The translations under genes and the position numbers were made by a program. A DNA stretch of 64,000 bases from Parapedobacter pyrenivorans_A (GTDB lineage: Bacteria > Bacteroidota > Bacteroidia > Sphingobacteriales > Sphingobacteriaceae): contig NZ_JBHEUZ010000009.1 in assembly GCF_041925275.1 (NCBI RefSeq), forward strand, positions 62,001 through 126,000, in the 5' to 3' direction. Within the stretch, counting starts at the first letter, position 1, and every line of letters starts with the position of its first letter. The notes under the pieces are model-generated. The model made no database searches. It had not been told where the DNA came from and worked only from the letters and a program-made list of their open reading frames with translations. Shown in pieces: positions 1 through 8,075 of this stretch.

Positions 1-1
1 A

Positions 2-829
2 GAGTTATTCGGGCTGATCGGGCCGGATGGGGCGGGCAAGAGCACCCTCTTCCGCATACTGACCACCCTCCTACTGCCCGATAGCGGCAGGGCGACCGTG
101 AACGGCCACGACGTGGTGGCGGACTACCGCCAAATCCGTAACCAGGTGGGCTACATGCCTGGGCGGTTTTCCTTGTACCAGGACCTCACCGTGGAGGAGA
201 ACATCCAGTTTTTCGCAACAGTATTCAACACCTCGATATTGGAAAATCACCACCTTATCGAAGACATCTACGTACAGCTGGAGCCTTTCAAAAAGCGCCG
301 GGCTGGCAAACTGTCGGGAGGGATGAAGCAAAAACTCGCCCTGTGCTGCGCGCTCATCCACAGACCCACCGTGCTTTTCCTCGACGAGCCTACCACGGGC
401 GTGGACCCGGTGTCGCGCAAGGAATTTTGGGAGATGCTGGGGCGACTGAAAAAGCAGGGGATCACCGTCGTGGTTTCTACTCCGTATATGGACGAAGCGG
501 CCCTGTGCGATCGCATCGCACTCATCCAGCATGGCAACATACTGGCCATCGATTCGCCACAAGGAATCATAGATGCCTATCCTACTTCCCTGTTCGCCAT
601 AAAAGCCACGGATATGCCACGTGTTAGCCACGTATTGGCCACCCAAGAGCCCCCTTTCATAGGGTATATATTCGGTGAGTATATACACGTTGATGCACCT
701 GGTAAGGGGAACCGAGACCTGACGGACGAATTGACCGAGCTGCTGACCAACGCGGGCCTGAACGGTGTTGAAGTGAAGCCGATTGCACCCACCATCGAAG
801 ATTGTTTCATTAAAATGCTGACCTCATGA
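2..829 (+). CDS. ABC-2 type exporter ATPase, first of two (5' truncated by window edge)
   Basis: The reading frame is open from base 2, so the N-terminus lies outside the window. Walker A (GPDGAGKST) sits about 6 residues in, followed by the signature LSGGMKQ and Walker B VLFLDEPTTGVD. The usual H-loop histidine is replaced by proline (STPYMDEA). That pattern is characteristic of the first nucleotide-binding domain of YbhF/YhiH-type drug or ion exporters, which are often one fused protein; here the two domains are separate genes. It overlaps the next ATPase by four bases (ATGA), suggesting translational coupling. With the two permeases downstream it should power a YbhFSR-like exporter. An upstream HlyD-like adaptor would be expected outside the window (inference). 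Confidence 0.9.
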   Translation, partial: ELFGLIGPDGAGKSTLFRILTTLLLPDSGRATVNGHDVVADYRQIRNQVGYMPGRFSLYQDLTVEENIQFFATVFNTSILENHHLIEDIYVQLEPFKKRRAGKLSGGMKQKLALCCALIHRPTVLFLDEPTTGVDPVSRKEFWEMLGRLKKQGITVVVSTPYMDEAALCDRIALIQHGNILAIDSPQGIIDAYPTSLFAIKATDMPRVSHVLATQEPPFIGYIFGEYIHVDAPGKGNRDLTDELTELLTNAGLNGVEVKPIAPTIEDCFIKMLTS

Positions 830-1572
830 CCACGACAGGGCCCATCATCAAAACCGATAAGCTAACCAAAAGGTTCGGCGATTTCATCGCGACCAACGAA
901 ATCAGTTTCGAGGTTTACAAAGGGGAGATATTCGGCTTCTTGGGTGCCAACGGCGCCGGCAAAACCACGGCCATGCGGATGTTGTGTGGCCTATCCAAAC
1001 CTTCGTCGGGAAAAGCCACGGTTGCCGGATTCGATGTATACCGCCAAACCGAGCAGATCAAGCAGCACATCGGCTACATGAGCCAGAAATTTTCGTTGTA
1101 TGAAGACCTGACCGTACTGGAGAACATCCGTTTCTTCGGCGGGATATACGGGCTGGACAGCCGACAGCTGCGACAAAAAAGCGATGCACTCGTTGAACGG
1201 CTGGGGCTGCAATCGGAAGCCAAAAAGCTGGTGGGCGACCTGCCCCTAGGCTGGAAGCAGAAACTCGCGTTCTCGGTCGCGGTACTGCATGAGCCGGATA
1301 TCGTGTTCCTCGACGAGCCTACCGGCGGTGTGGACCCGGTGACGCGCAGGCAATTCTGGGCCATGATCTACGAGGCGGCAAGCCGCGGCATTACCCTATT
1401 CGTTACCACCCACTACATGGACGAGGCTGAATATTGCAACCGGATCTCCATTATGGTGGATGGCCGCATCGAAGCACTCGGCACACCGGCGGACTTGAAA
1501 ATGCAATTAAACGAACCGTCTATGGATGGAGTGTTTTACCAACTGGCACGGGGAGCAAAAAGAGGGGATTAA
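826..1572 (+). CDS. ABC-2 type exporter ATPase, second of two
   Basis: This is a 248-residue cytoplasmic ABC ATPase. Walker A is GANGAGKTT, Walker B is IVFLDEPTGGVD, and the H-loop histidine is intact (TTHYMDEA). The signature motif is degenerate: LPLGWKQ replaces LSGGxxQ. Its partner upstream has the opposite defect, a good signature but no H-loop histidine, so the heterodimer is predicted to have one consensus and one degenerate ATP site. The start ATG at 826 overlaps the upstream stop codon. The stop at 1572 is directly followed by the first permease. Exporter role is certain at family level; the substrate is unknown. Confidence 0.9.
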   Translation: MTTTGPIIKTDKLTKRFGDFIATNEISFEVYKGEIFGFLGANGAGKTTAMRMLCGLSKPSSGKATVAGFDVYRQTEQIKQHIGYMSQKFSLYEDLTVLENIRFFGGIYGLDSRQLRQKSDALVERLGLQSEAKKLVGDLPLGWKQKLAFSVAVLHEPDIVFLDEPTGGVDPVTRRQFWAMIYEAASRGITLFVTTHYMDEAEYCNRISIMVDGRIEALGTPADLKMQLNEPSMDGVFYQLARGAKRGD

Positions 1573-1573
1573 A

Positions 1574-2680
1574 ATGAAACAATTTGCGACATTCGTAAAA
1601 AAGGAGTTTTTCCACGTATTGCGTGATCGGCGCACCTTGCTGATTTTGATTGGTATGCCGATTGCGCAAATCCTCATTTTCGGGTTCGCATTGACGAACG
1701 AAGTGAAAAATGCGCGGATCGCGGTGATAGACCAAGCGAAAGACCGGGATTCCCAACACCTCATCAACCGGATAGCGGCCAGCAGCTACTTCGAAATTCA
1801 GGAAGATGTGCTCGATAGGGACCGTATGGAAACGGCCTTCCGGGCAGGCGGCATCAAGCTGGCCTTGATCTTTCCGGCCAACTTCGGAAACGACCTCGCC
1901 CACCAAAACCATGCGCAGGTACAAGTGATAGCAGATGCCTCCGACCCGAACAGCGCGACCACCTTGACCAACTACGTATCTTCCATCATCCGCGATTACC
2001 AAATGGAGCTTAACGAACAGGTGGCCCTACCCCACCAGATTACCCCGCAAATCCGGATGCTGTACAACCCGCAGCTCAAAGGTGCACCCAACTTCGTACC
2101 GGGAGTCATTGCCTTGGTATTGATGCTGGTCTCCGTGATGATGACGGCCATATCCATCGTCCGTGAAAAAGAAACGGGTACCATGGAGGTGCTATTGGTT
2201 TCGCCGTTCAAACCCGTATGGGTCATCCTGTCGAAAGCGGTCCCTTACTTGCTTCTCTCCCTCGTCAATGTGTTATCGATCGTACTGATGAGCGTATTCG
2301 TGTTGCAGATACCGGTAGAAGGCAGCTGGCTGCTGCTATTCGCCGAAAGCGCCCTATTCATCGTTACCTGCCTCACGCTCGGCATCTTCATTTCCATCAA
2401 AACGAAGACACAGCAGGTGGCCATGCTGGTTTCCTTGATGGGGATGTTGCTACCCACGGTGATGTTCAGTGGATTTATGTTCCCCATCGAGAACATGCCC
2501 GTATTCCTGCAGTGGATATCCAACATCGTCCCGGCAAAATGGTTTTATAGCATCGTCAAATCCATCATGATCAAAGGTGTGGGCATGGAAGGGGTTTGGA
2601 AGGAAACACTCATCCTCTGCGGGATCACCGTGTTTCTTTTCGTGGTGAGTTTAAAGAGTTTTAAAATACGGTTGGAATGA
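1574..2680 (+). CDS. ABC-2 type transporter permease, first of two
   Basis: This 368-residue inner-membrane protein has the ABC2_membrane_3 layout. A first membrane helix (about residues 18-38) is followed by a large extracytoplasmic domain of about 140 residues and then a cluster of five to six hydrophobic helices. The cytoplasmic motif KEKETGTMEVLLVSP (read here as REKETGTMEVLL) before the second helix is typical of this family. I chose ATG at 1574, one base after the ATPase stop, because the protein then begins MKQFATFVKKEF like its paralogue. An in-frame start at 1526 would overlap the ATPase needlessly. It pairs with the next gene to form the transmembrane channel. Confidence 0.9.
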   Translation: MKQFATFVKKEFFHVLRDRRTLLILIGMPIAQILIFGFALTNEVKNARIAVIDQAKDRDSQHLINRIAASSYFEIQEDVLDRDRMETAFRAGGIKLALIFPANFGNDLAHQNHAQVQVIADASDPNSATTLTNYVSSIIRDYQMELNEQVALPHQITPQIRMLYNPQLKGAPNFVPGVIALVLMLVSVMMTAISIVREKETGTMEVLLVSPFKPVWVILSKAVPYLLLSLVNVLSIVLMSVFVLQIPVEGSWLLLFAESALFIVTCLTLGIFISIKTKTQQVAMLVSLMGMLLPTVMFSGFMFPIENMPVFLQWISNIVPAKWFYSIVKSIMIKGVGMEGVWKETLILCGITVFLFVVSLKSFKIRLE

Positions 2681-3795
2681 GAACCATCAAATTCCTCTTG
2701 CAAAAAGAATTTAGGCAGATTTTCCGGAATCGCGCCATCCTGATGCTTATCCTGGTGATGCCGGTCATGCAGCTGATTATCCTGCCGTTGGCAGCAGACT
2801 ATGAAATCAAAAACATCAACCTTTCCGTGGTAGACCACGACCATTCGCCCTATTCAAGGCAGCTGATTTCGAAAGTGACGGCCTCCGGCTATTTCCGGTT
2901 GGAGGGATACCATGCATCGCTTAAAGCGGCCTATGGCTTTATTGAGCAGGACCAGGCCGACCTCGTATTGGAAATACCGCAGGGGTTTGAACGCAACCTC
3001 ATACGCGAAGGGGAGCAACCACTGTTTATTGCCATCAATGCCATCAACGGCGCCAAGGCTGGCTTGGGCGGGGCGTACCTTGCCGACATCATCCGCGACT
3101 ATAACCAGGATATCCGGGTAGCACAGGTCGAACCCACGCGCTTCGGCACCTCTCCCTCCATAGAAGTGGTAACCAGCAACCGTTTCAACCCCCTGCTCAA
3201 CTACCAGTTCTTCATGGTGCCGGGTATCCTCGCAATCCTATTGACCATGGTGGGCGGCTTCCTATCGGCACTGAACATCGTCAAGGAAAAAGAAGTGGGT
3301 ACCATTGAGCAGATCAATGTAACGCCCATCAAAAAGCACCATTTCATCCTGGGTAAGCTCATCCCCTTCTGGATACTGGGCAACGTTGTCTTTACCCTCG
3401 GTTTGCTTGTTTCATGGATTATCTATGGCATATTCCCCCAAGGTAATATATTAGCCATGTACGGATTTGTTTGGGTGTACCTGCTGGCTGTGCTCGGCTT
3501 CGGGTTGTTGATTTCCACCTACACCGATACCCAACAGCAAGCCATGTTTATCATGTTTTTCTTCATGATGGTGTTCATCCTCATGGGTGGGCTGTTCACG
3601 TCGATAGACAGCATGCCGGGGTGGGCACAAGTACTATCGGCGTTGAACCCGGTGAGTTACCTCGTGGAGGTGATGCGGATGATTATCCTCAAAGGGAGTG
3701 GCTGGGCGGCCATCCTTCCCCACCTGGGTGCCATACTGGGCTTTGCCGTGGTGCTGAATGGCTGGGCCATCTGGAATTACCGCAAAATCCGTTGA
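2677..3795 (+). CDS. ABC-2 type transporter permease, second of two
   Basis: A 372-residue permease, paralogous to the preceding one. It begins MRTIKFLLQKEFRQIFRNRA and has the same layout of one helix, a long extracytoplasmic domain, and a C-terminal block of helices introduced by KEKEVGTIEQINVTP. The ATG overlaps the stop of the first permease (ATGA), so the four-gene unit is coupled. The two permeases and two ATPases together form a heteromeric YbhFSR-like exporter. Nothing in the sequence identifies the cargo. No gene follows for about 150 bases, so this is probably the operon end. Confidence 0.9.
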   Translation: MRTIKFLLQKEFRQIFRNRAILMLILVMPVMQLIILPLAADYEIKNINLSVVDHDHSPYSRQLISKVTASGYFRLEGYHASLKAAYGFIEQDQADLVLEIPQGFERNLIREGEQPLFIAINAINGAKAGLGGAYLADIIRDYNQDIRVAQVEPTRFGTSPSIEVVTSNRFNPLLNYQFFMVPGILAILLTMVGGFLSALNIVKEKEVGTIEQINVTPIKKHHFILGKLIPFWILGNVVFTLGLLVSWIIYGIFPQGNILAMYGFVWVYLLAVLGFGLLISTYTDTQQQAMFIMFFFMMVFILMGGLFTSIDSMPGWAQVLSALNPVSYLVEVMRMIILKGSGWAAILPHLGAILGFAVVLNGWAIWNYRKIR

Positions 3796-3948
3796 TCGGC
3801 AGGAACGTAGTAAATTATTTATTTGCCAATTGTAATTTATCGGTCATTATTCTCGTCTATATAAAACGGTGCTGAAATCATCGGAATAAAAATTATACAT
3901 TTGACCAATTTAATATAATAGTCAAACAGTCCGTCAGGAGGTTTTAGG

Positions 3949-4689
3949 TTGAAAGCTATGCAAGCACGAGGCATTTTACTAAACTACGAAGGAACCATCG
4001 ATACCAATGGGCAACATTGGGGAGCTATCTTATGGCATAAATTCCGGAAGCACCACATCACCCTGGATAAGTCGGCATTCAACAAGGCATATGCCTATTC
4101 GGAAGCAGCGCTGGCCTCGGGTCATATCATCCAGCCCGACGATACGTTTATGGACGTGCTGGTGCACAAGATTACCCAACAATTTGATTTTCTCGCGGAT
4201 GCCGGCCACCAATTGGACTATTCGCTCATCACTGCCATCGCCGAAGAGTGCGACCAATTGGCCCAGCGCACACTACGTAAGGCCAAAACCATTCTGGAAA
4301 GCCTCTCCAGTGCTTTCCCGATTGTGCTGGTATCAAACTTCTACGGCAACCTCAATGCGGTGCTCGCCGATTTCGATATCCGTAAGTATTTTGCCGACGT
4401 GGTGGAGACCACCGACCCGAAGTCGCACGCTGACACGGCCATCTACGAACAAGGTGTACAGCGACTGGGCTATGCCGCCGAGGAGTGCGTAGCGGTGGGC
4501 GATTCCTACAACCGCGATATCCTGCCATCCAAAGAAATCGGTTGCCAGACCGTATGGCTCAACGTGGAAAGCTGGGAAGAATGGGGAATCGACGAATTGG
4601 GGATTTCCGATGCGGAGATCGGTGATTTCAACCAGCTGCCGCGATTGCTCGAACAATGGGACCCACCCTTTTTAGCACCCACCCGGTAG
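3949..4689 (+). CDS. HAD-superfamily hydrolase-like protein with altered motif I
   Basis: A protein of about 246 residues with the HAD fold. Motif II is in VLVSNFYGN, the motif III lysine is in DPKSH, and motif IV is GDSYNRDI. Motif I, normally DxDGT, reads NYEGT, so the nucleophile aspartate is asparagine and the second aspartate is glutamate. This could be an inactive or repurposed HAD protein. The start is uncertain: TTG at 3949 lies 8 bases after AGGAGG, while ATG at 3958 is 17 bases after it. Bacteroidota depend little on Shine-Dalgarno sites, so either start is possible. The gene stands alone between the exporter operon and a nuclease-like gene. Confidence 0.8.
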   Translation: MKAMQARGILLNYEGTIDTNGQHWGAILWHKFRKHHITLDKSAFNKAYAYSEAALASGHIIQPDDTFMDVLVHKITQQFDFLADAGHQLDYSLITAIAEECDQLAQRTLRKAKTILESLSSAFPIVLVSNFYGNLNAVLADFDIRKYFADVVETTDPKSHADTAIYEQGVQRLGYAAEECVAVGDSYNRDILPSKEIGCQTVWLNVESWEEWGIDELGISDAEIGDFNQLPRLLEQWDPPFLAPTR

Positions 4690-4735
4690 CGTTTTCCTGA
4701 AAAATTCGCATATTAGTTGCCCAAAGGTCAATTAA

Positions 4736-5572
4736 ATGCAAGTAAAGAAATATTCTGGCGAACTGGTTGAGTTTGATCTGCGCCGTCTGAAAGGGTCCCT
4801 CTCCAAATCGGGTGCTACGCCCGATGTGGTTGACGAAGTGTGGGAGCGGATGAAGCCAATGGTCTATGACGGGATCAGCACCCGCGACGTATACAAACTG
4901 GCGTTCCGCTTACTGAAAAGGGAAGCCGACTCCTTTGCAGCCCGCTATAGCCTCAAACGTGCGCTGAAGGATCTGGGGCCGGCAGGTTATTATTTCGAAC
5001 AATGGGTGGCCAAGCTTTTCAACCATGCCAATTACCGAACGCTTACCGGCCAGCTCCTTACCGGCAACTCGGTAACCCATGAGGTAGATGTGGTGGCGCA
5101 AAAAGACGACGAACTGCTATTGGTGGAATGCAAGTTCCGCAATACGGAAGATGCCAAGATTACCGTGACCACACCGATGTACTTCCTATCGCGGGTAAAC
5201 GACTTCGATGGCCGTACATTTTCGTTCTTTGGCAAAGAGATGCGGTTTACCGCGGGCTGGCTGGTTACCAATGCATATATGACCACAGACTCCATTGACT
5301 TCTCGGCCTATTACAATCTCAACCTTCTGGCATGGAACTATCCCAAAGAAAGCAACATCAAGCGGCGCGTAGACAACGCCGGCCTGTACCCGATTACCTG
5401 CCTCACCACCATCAGCAAAGCTGAAAAGGACATCCTCTTGAAGCAGGGATGCATATTGGTGAAAGACATCGTAGACGACCCCTCCCCATTAGATCGGTTG
5501 GATTGCGCGCCCCGCAAGAAAAGACGGATTACACAGGAAGCGATTGAATTGGTTAACCATCAAAACGACTGA
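4736..5572 (+). CDS. ATP-cone domain fused to Mrr-like PD-(D/E)XK nuclease domain
   Basis: This 278-residue protein has two parts. Residues 1-85 resemble the ATP-cone regulatory domain of ribonucleotide reductases and NrdR (MQVKKYSGELVEFDLRRLKG start, later SLKRALKDLGP). Residues about 90-220 resemble a restriction-endonuclease-like (Mrr/RecB) domain, with the acidic residue in HEVDVV and the ExK pair in LLVECKF. Known ATP-cones bind ATP/dATP, so a nucleotide-regulated nuclease is plausible, but this is inference. It lies 46 bases after the HAD-like gene and 4 bases before a LOG-family gene on the same strand. The combination is annotated in other Bacteroidota, generally without known function. 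Confidence 0.75.
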   Translation: MQVKKYSGELVEFDLRRLKGSLSKSGATPDVVDEVWERMKPMVYDGISTRDVYKLAFRLLKREADSFAARYSLKRALKDLGPAGYYFEQWVAKLFNHANYRTLTGQLLTGNSVTHEVDVVAQKDDELLLVECKFRNTEDAKITVTTPMYFLSRVNDFDGRTFSFFGKEMRFTAGWLVTNAYMTTDSIDFSAYYNLNLLAWNYPKESNIKRRVDNAGLYPITCLTTISKAEKDILLKQGCILVKDIVDDPSPLDRLDCAPRKKRRITQEAIELVNHQND

Positions 5573-5576
5573 GACA

Positions 5577-6320
5577 ATGAGGAATGCCTTTATAAAAGAA
5601 GAACACAAATTTATGGAGGGCGCGCGTGCGCGCTGGAAAGAACTCAAATACGTAGGTGGCGTAGTGATGCAATTCCTCAAAGGGTTCCGGGGTTTGCACT
5701 TCATCGGTCCGTGCGTCACCGTATTCGGCTCGGCACGCTTCAAGGAGGACCACCCTTACTACGAACTGGCCCGCCACGTCTCTGCCGAAATCGGTAAGCT
5801 CGGCTTTGCCATCATGACCGGCGGCGGCCCGGGCATTATGGAGGCGGCAAACCGGGGCGCGAAAGAAAGCGGCGCCCTCTCCGTAGGCTGCAATATCGTA
5901 TTGCCCCACGAACAGGCACACAACCCCTACCTCGACCGGTTCGTGACGATGGAATATTTCTTCGTACGCAAGGAGCTGTTGCGCAAGTACTCGTTCGCCT
6001 TCATTGTGCTGCCGGGTGGGTTCGGCACGCTGGATGAATTTTTCGAAACGCTCACCCTTATCCAAACCGGCAAAATCACACGGTTTCCCATTGTTGTGAT
6101 GGGGGTGGGTTTCCATAAGGAAATCATTGCTCACGTACAGCGCATGATGGATGAAAAAACGATCAGCCCCGAAGACATGGACCTCCTGCTCTTTACCGAC
6201 TCGGTAGACGAGGTGGTTGCCCACATCCGCAAACACGCGGAAGGATCGCCAAGCATCAAATTGAATCCGCCCCGCAAGGCTGCCTGGGCATTGGGTGAGC
6301 GGAAGCTGAAACGCGCATGA
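5577..6320 (+). CDS. LOG family (TIGR00730) Rossmann-fold protein, probable nucleotide phosphoribohydrolase
   Basis: A 247-residue protein with the two LOG-family signatures: GGGPGIMEAANRGAKESG, and PGGFGTLDEFFE, the PGGxGTxxE motif that binds phosphate and carries the catalytic glutamate. Family members cleave AMP or cytokinin riboside monophosphates to free base plus ribose 5-phosphate in the cytoplasm. I chose ATG at 5577, just after the upstream TGA; the in-frame TTG at 5544 would overlap the nuclease gene. The stop overlaps the next start codon (ATGA at 6317), so it is probably cotranscribed with the MsbA-like exporter. Confidence 0.88.
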   Translation: MRNAFIKEEHKFMEGARARWKELKYVGGVVMQFLKGFRGLHFIGPCVTVFGSARFKEDHPYYELARHVSAEIGKLGFAIMTGGGPGIMEAANRGAKESGALSVGCNIVLPHEQAHNPYLDRFVTMEYFFVRKELLRKYSFAFIVLPGGFGTLDEFFETLTLIQTGKITRFPIVVMGVGFHKEIIAHVQRMMDEKTISPEDMDLLLFTDSVDEVVAHIRKHAEGSPSIKLNPPRKAAWALGERKLKRA

Positions 6321-8059
6321 AAATCCTTTGGAAATACCTCAAACCGCAACGTAGGTATATCTATTTTGCCCTGTTGTTGGCAGCAGCCGCGCAGTTGCTA
6401 TCGATGATAGACCCCATCATCTTCGGGAAGATCATTGACGACTATGCAAACAACATCCAAGGGCGCAGCCAAGACGAATTGGTCGAAGGGGTTCTTTTCT
6501 GGTTATTCATCGCCATCGGCATCGCCCTATTGGCACGGTTGGCACGCTCCTTTCAGGACTATGTGATGCGGCTCGCCGTGCAGCGGTTCGGCATGCAGAT
6601 ATTCAATGATGGCCTCCGGCAGACGTTGCGCCTGTCATTCCAGGAGTTTGAGGAGCAACGCAGCGGTGAAACATTGGCGGTGTTGCAAAAGGTGCGCACC
6701 GATACTGAACGCTTCATCAACTCGGCTATCAACATCCTGTTTTCTTCATTGGTGGGATTCGGATTTCTGATTTGGTACGCCATTACCAAACATTGGGCGC
6801 TGATTCCCATTTTTCTGATCGGCTTTGTGGTTATCGGTTCCATTACGAGTATGCTGAGCCGTAAGATAAAGACCACGCAGCGTAGCATCAACCGGGAGAC
6901 CACCCGCATGTCGGGCATCATCACCGAGTCACTACGCAATATCGAACTCGTTAAGAGCTTAGGACTCACCTTCCCCGAGATACGGCGTATGCGCGGCCAT
7001 ACGCAAACCATCTTCGATTTGGAAATGGCCAAAACACGGCGGGTGCGCTTCCTCTCCTTCCTACAGGGAACTACGCTCAACCTGCTTCGCCAATCCATCC
7101 TGTTCACGCTGCTCTGGCTCATATTCCGCGAGGTACTGACCCCTGGCGAGCTCATCACGATGCAGTTCATCTCCACCTCCATCTTTATGCCGCTGCAGGA
7201 TATCGGCAACATCATTGTGCAATACCGGGAGGCCGAGGCATCCATCCATTTGTTCGACGGGCTGATGCAGAAACCCATCGAGCAACGGCCCGAAGACCCG
7301 GTCCCCATCGGCGATTTGGAATCGGTGGTATTCGACCGCGTTGTGTTTAAGCACAAAACGGCATCACAGAATGCCATCGACGATATTTCATTTACCGTGA
7401 GCAAGGGCGAAACCATTGCCTTCGTGGGGCCATCCGGCTCGGGCAAATCGACCTTGGTGAAGTTGCTCGTGGGGTTATACCGTCCCGTATCGGGCCACAT
7501 CCTCTTTAACGACATCCCGGCAGAAGAGGTACGATTTAACGAAATGCGGCGGCAGATCGGCTTCGTAACGCAAGACACCCAGCTTTTTGCCGGCACGATC
7601 AAAGACAACCTACTGTTCGTAAAACCCGACGCGACCGAAGAAGAAGTGCTGTCTGCCCTGCATAAAGCCAGCTGCACACAGTTGCTGGCACGCAGCGAAA
7701 AGGGAATACACACCGTATTGGGTGAAGGGGGGCTTAAATTATCGGGCGGTGAAAAACAACGGATTTCCATCGCCCGGGCACTGATACGGAACCCCCGGTT
7801 ACTCATTTTCGACGAGGCCACCAGCGCGCTCGATTCGCTGACCGAGGAAGCCATCACCGAAACGGTAAGGGCACTATCGGGCGAGCGGGAGCAGATCACC
7901 GTGCTGATTGCACACCGCCTGTCGACCATCATGCATGCCGACCGGATTATCGTATTGGAAAAAGGGAAGATTGCCGAAACCGGCACCCACGATGAATTGG
8001 TGGATGCCCGCGGACTGTACTATGCCATGTGGCGGCAGCAGATCGGCGAACGGCGGTAA
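6317..8059 (+). CDS. ABC exporter, fused membrane and ATPase domains (MsbA/multidrug type)
   Basis: A 580-residue half-transporter. Residues 1-310 carry six predicted membrane helices of the ABC_membrane type. Residues 330-575 form the ATPase, with Walker A GPSGSGKST near residue 371, signature LSGGEKQRISIARAL, Walker B LLIFDEATSALD and switch histidine in IAHRLSTI. It should work as a homodimer flipping lipids or exporting drugs or peptides across the inner membrane; the substrate cannot be told. Start ATG overlaps the LOG gene stop. It ends convergently with dnaX, 16 bases away. Confidence 0.9.
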   Translation: MKILWKYLKPQRRYIYFALLLAAAAQLLSMIDPIIFGKIIDDYANNIQGRSQDELVEGVLFWLFIAIGIALLARLARSFQDYVMRLAVQRFGMQIFNDGLRQTLRLSFQEFEEQRSGETLAVLQKVRTDTERFINSAINILFSSLVGFGFLIWYAITKHWALIPIFLIGFVVIGSITSMLSRKIKTTQRSINRETTRMSGIITESLRNIELVKSLGLTFPEIRRMRGHTQTIFDLEMAKTRRVRFLSFLQGTTLNLLRQSILFTLLWLIFREVLTPGELITMQFISTSIFMPLQDIGNIIVQYREAEASIHLFDGLMQKPIEQRPEDPVPIGDLESVVFDRVVFKHKTASQNAIDDISFTVSKGETIAFVGPSGSGKSTLVKLLVGLYRPVSGHILFNDIPAEEVRFNEMRRQIGFVTQDTQLFAGTIKDNLLFVKPDATEEEVLSALHKASCTQLLARSEKGIHTVLGEGGLKLSGGEKQRISIARALIRNPRLLIFDEATSALDSLTEEAITETVRALSGEREQITVLIAHRLSTIMHADRIIVLEKGKIAETGTHDELVDARGLYYAMWRQQIGERR

Positions 8060-8075
8060 TCTTATGGTCGCTCCG

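Noticed and set aside
6559..7986. 475-codon minus-strand frame
   Set aside because: It is antisense to the well-supported MsbA-like exporter and its translation is rich in Ser, Arg and Met without domain features; it is a shadow frame.
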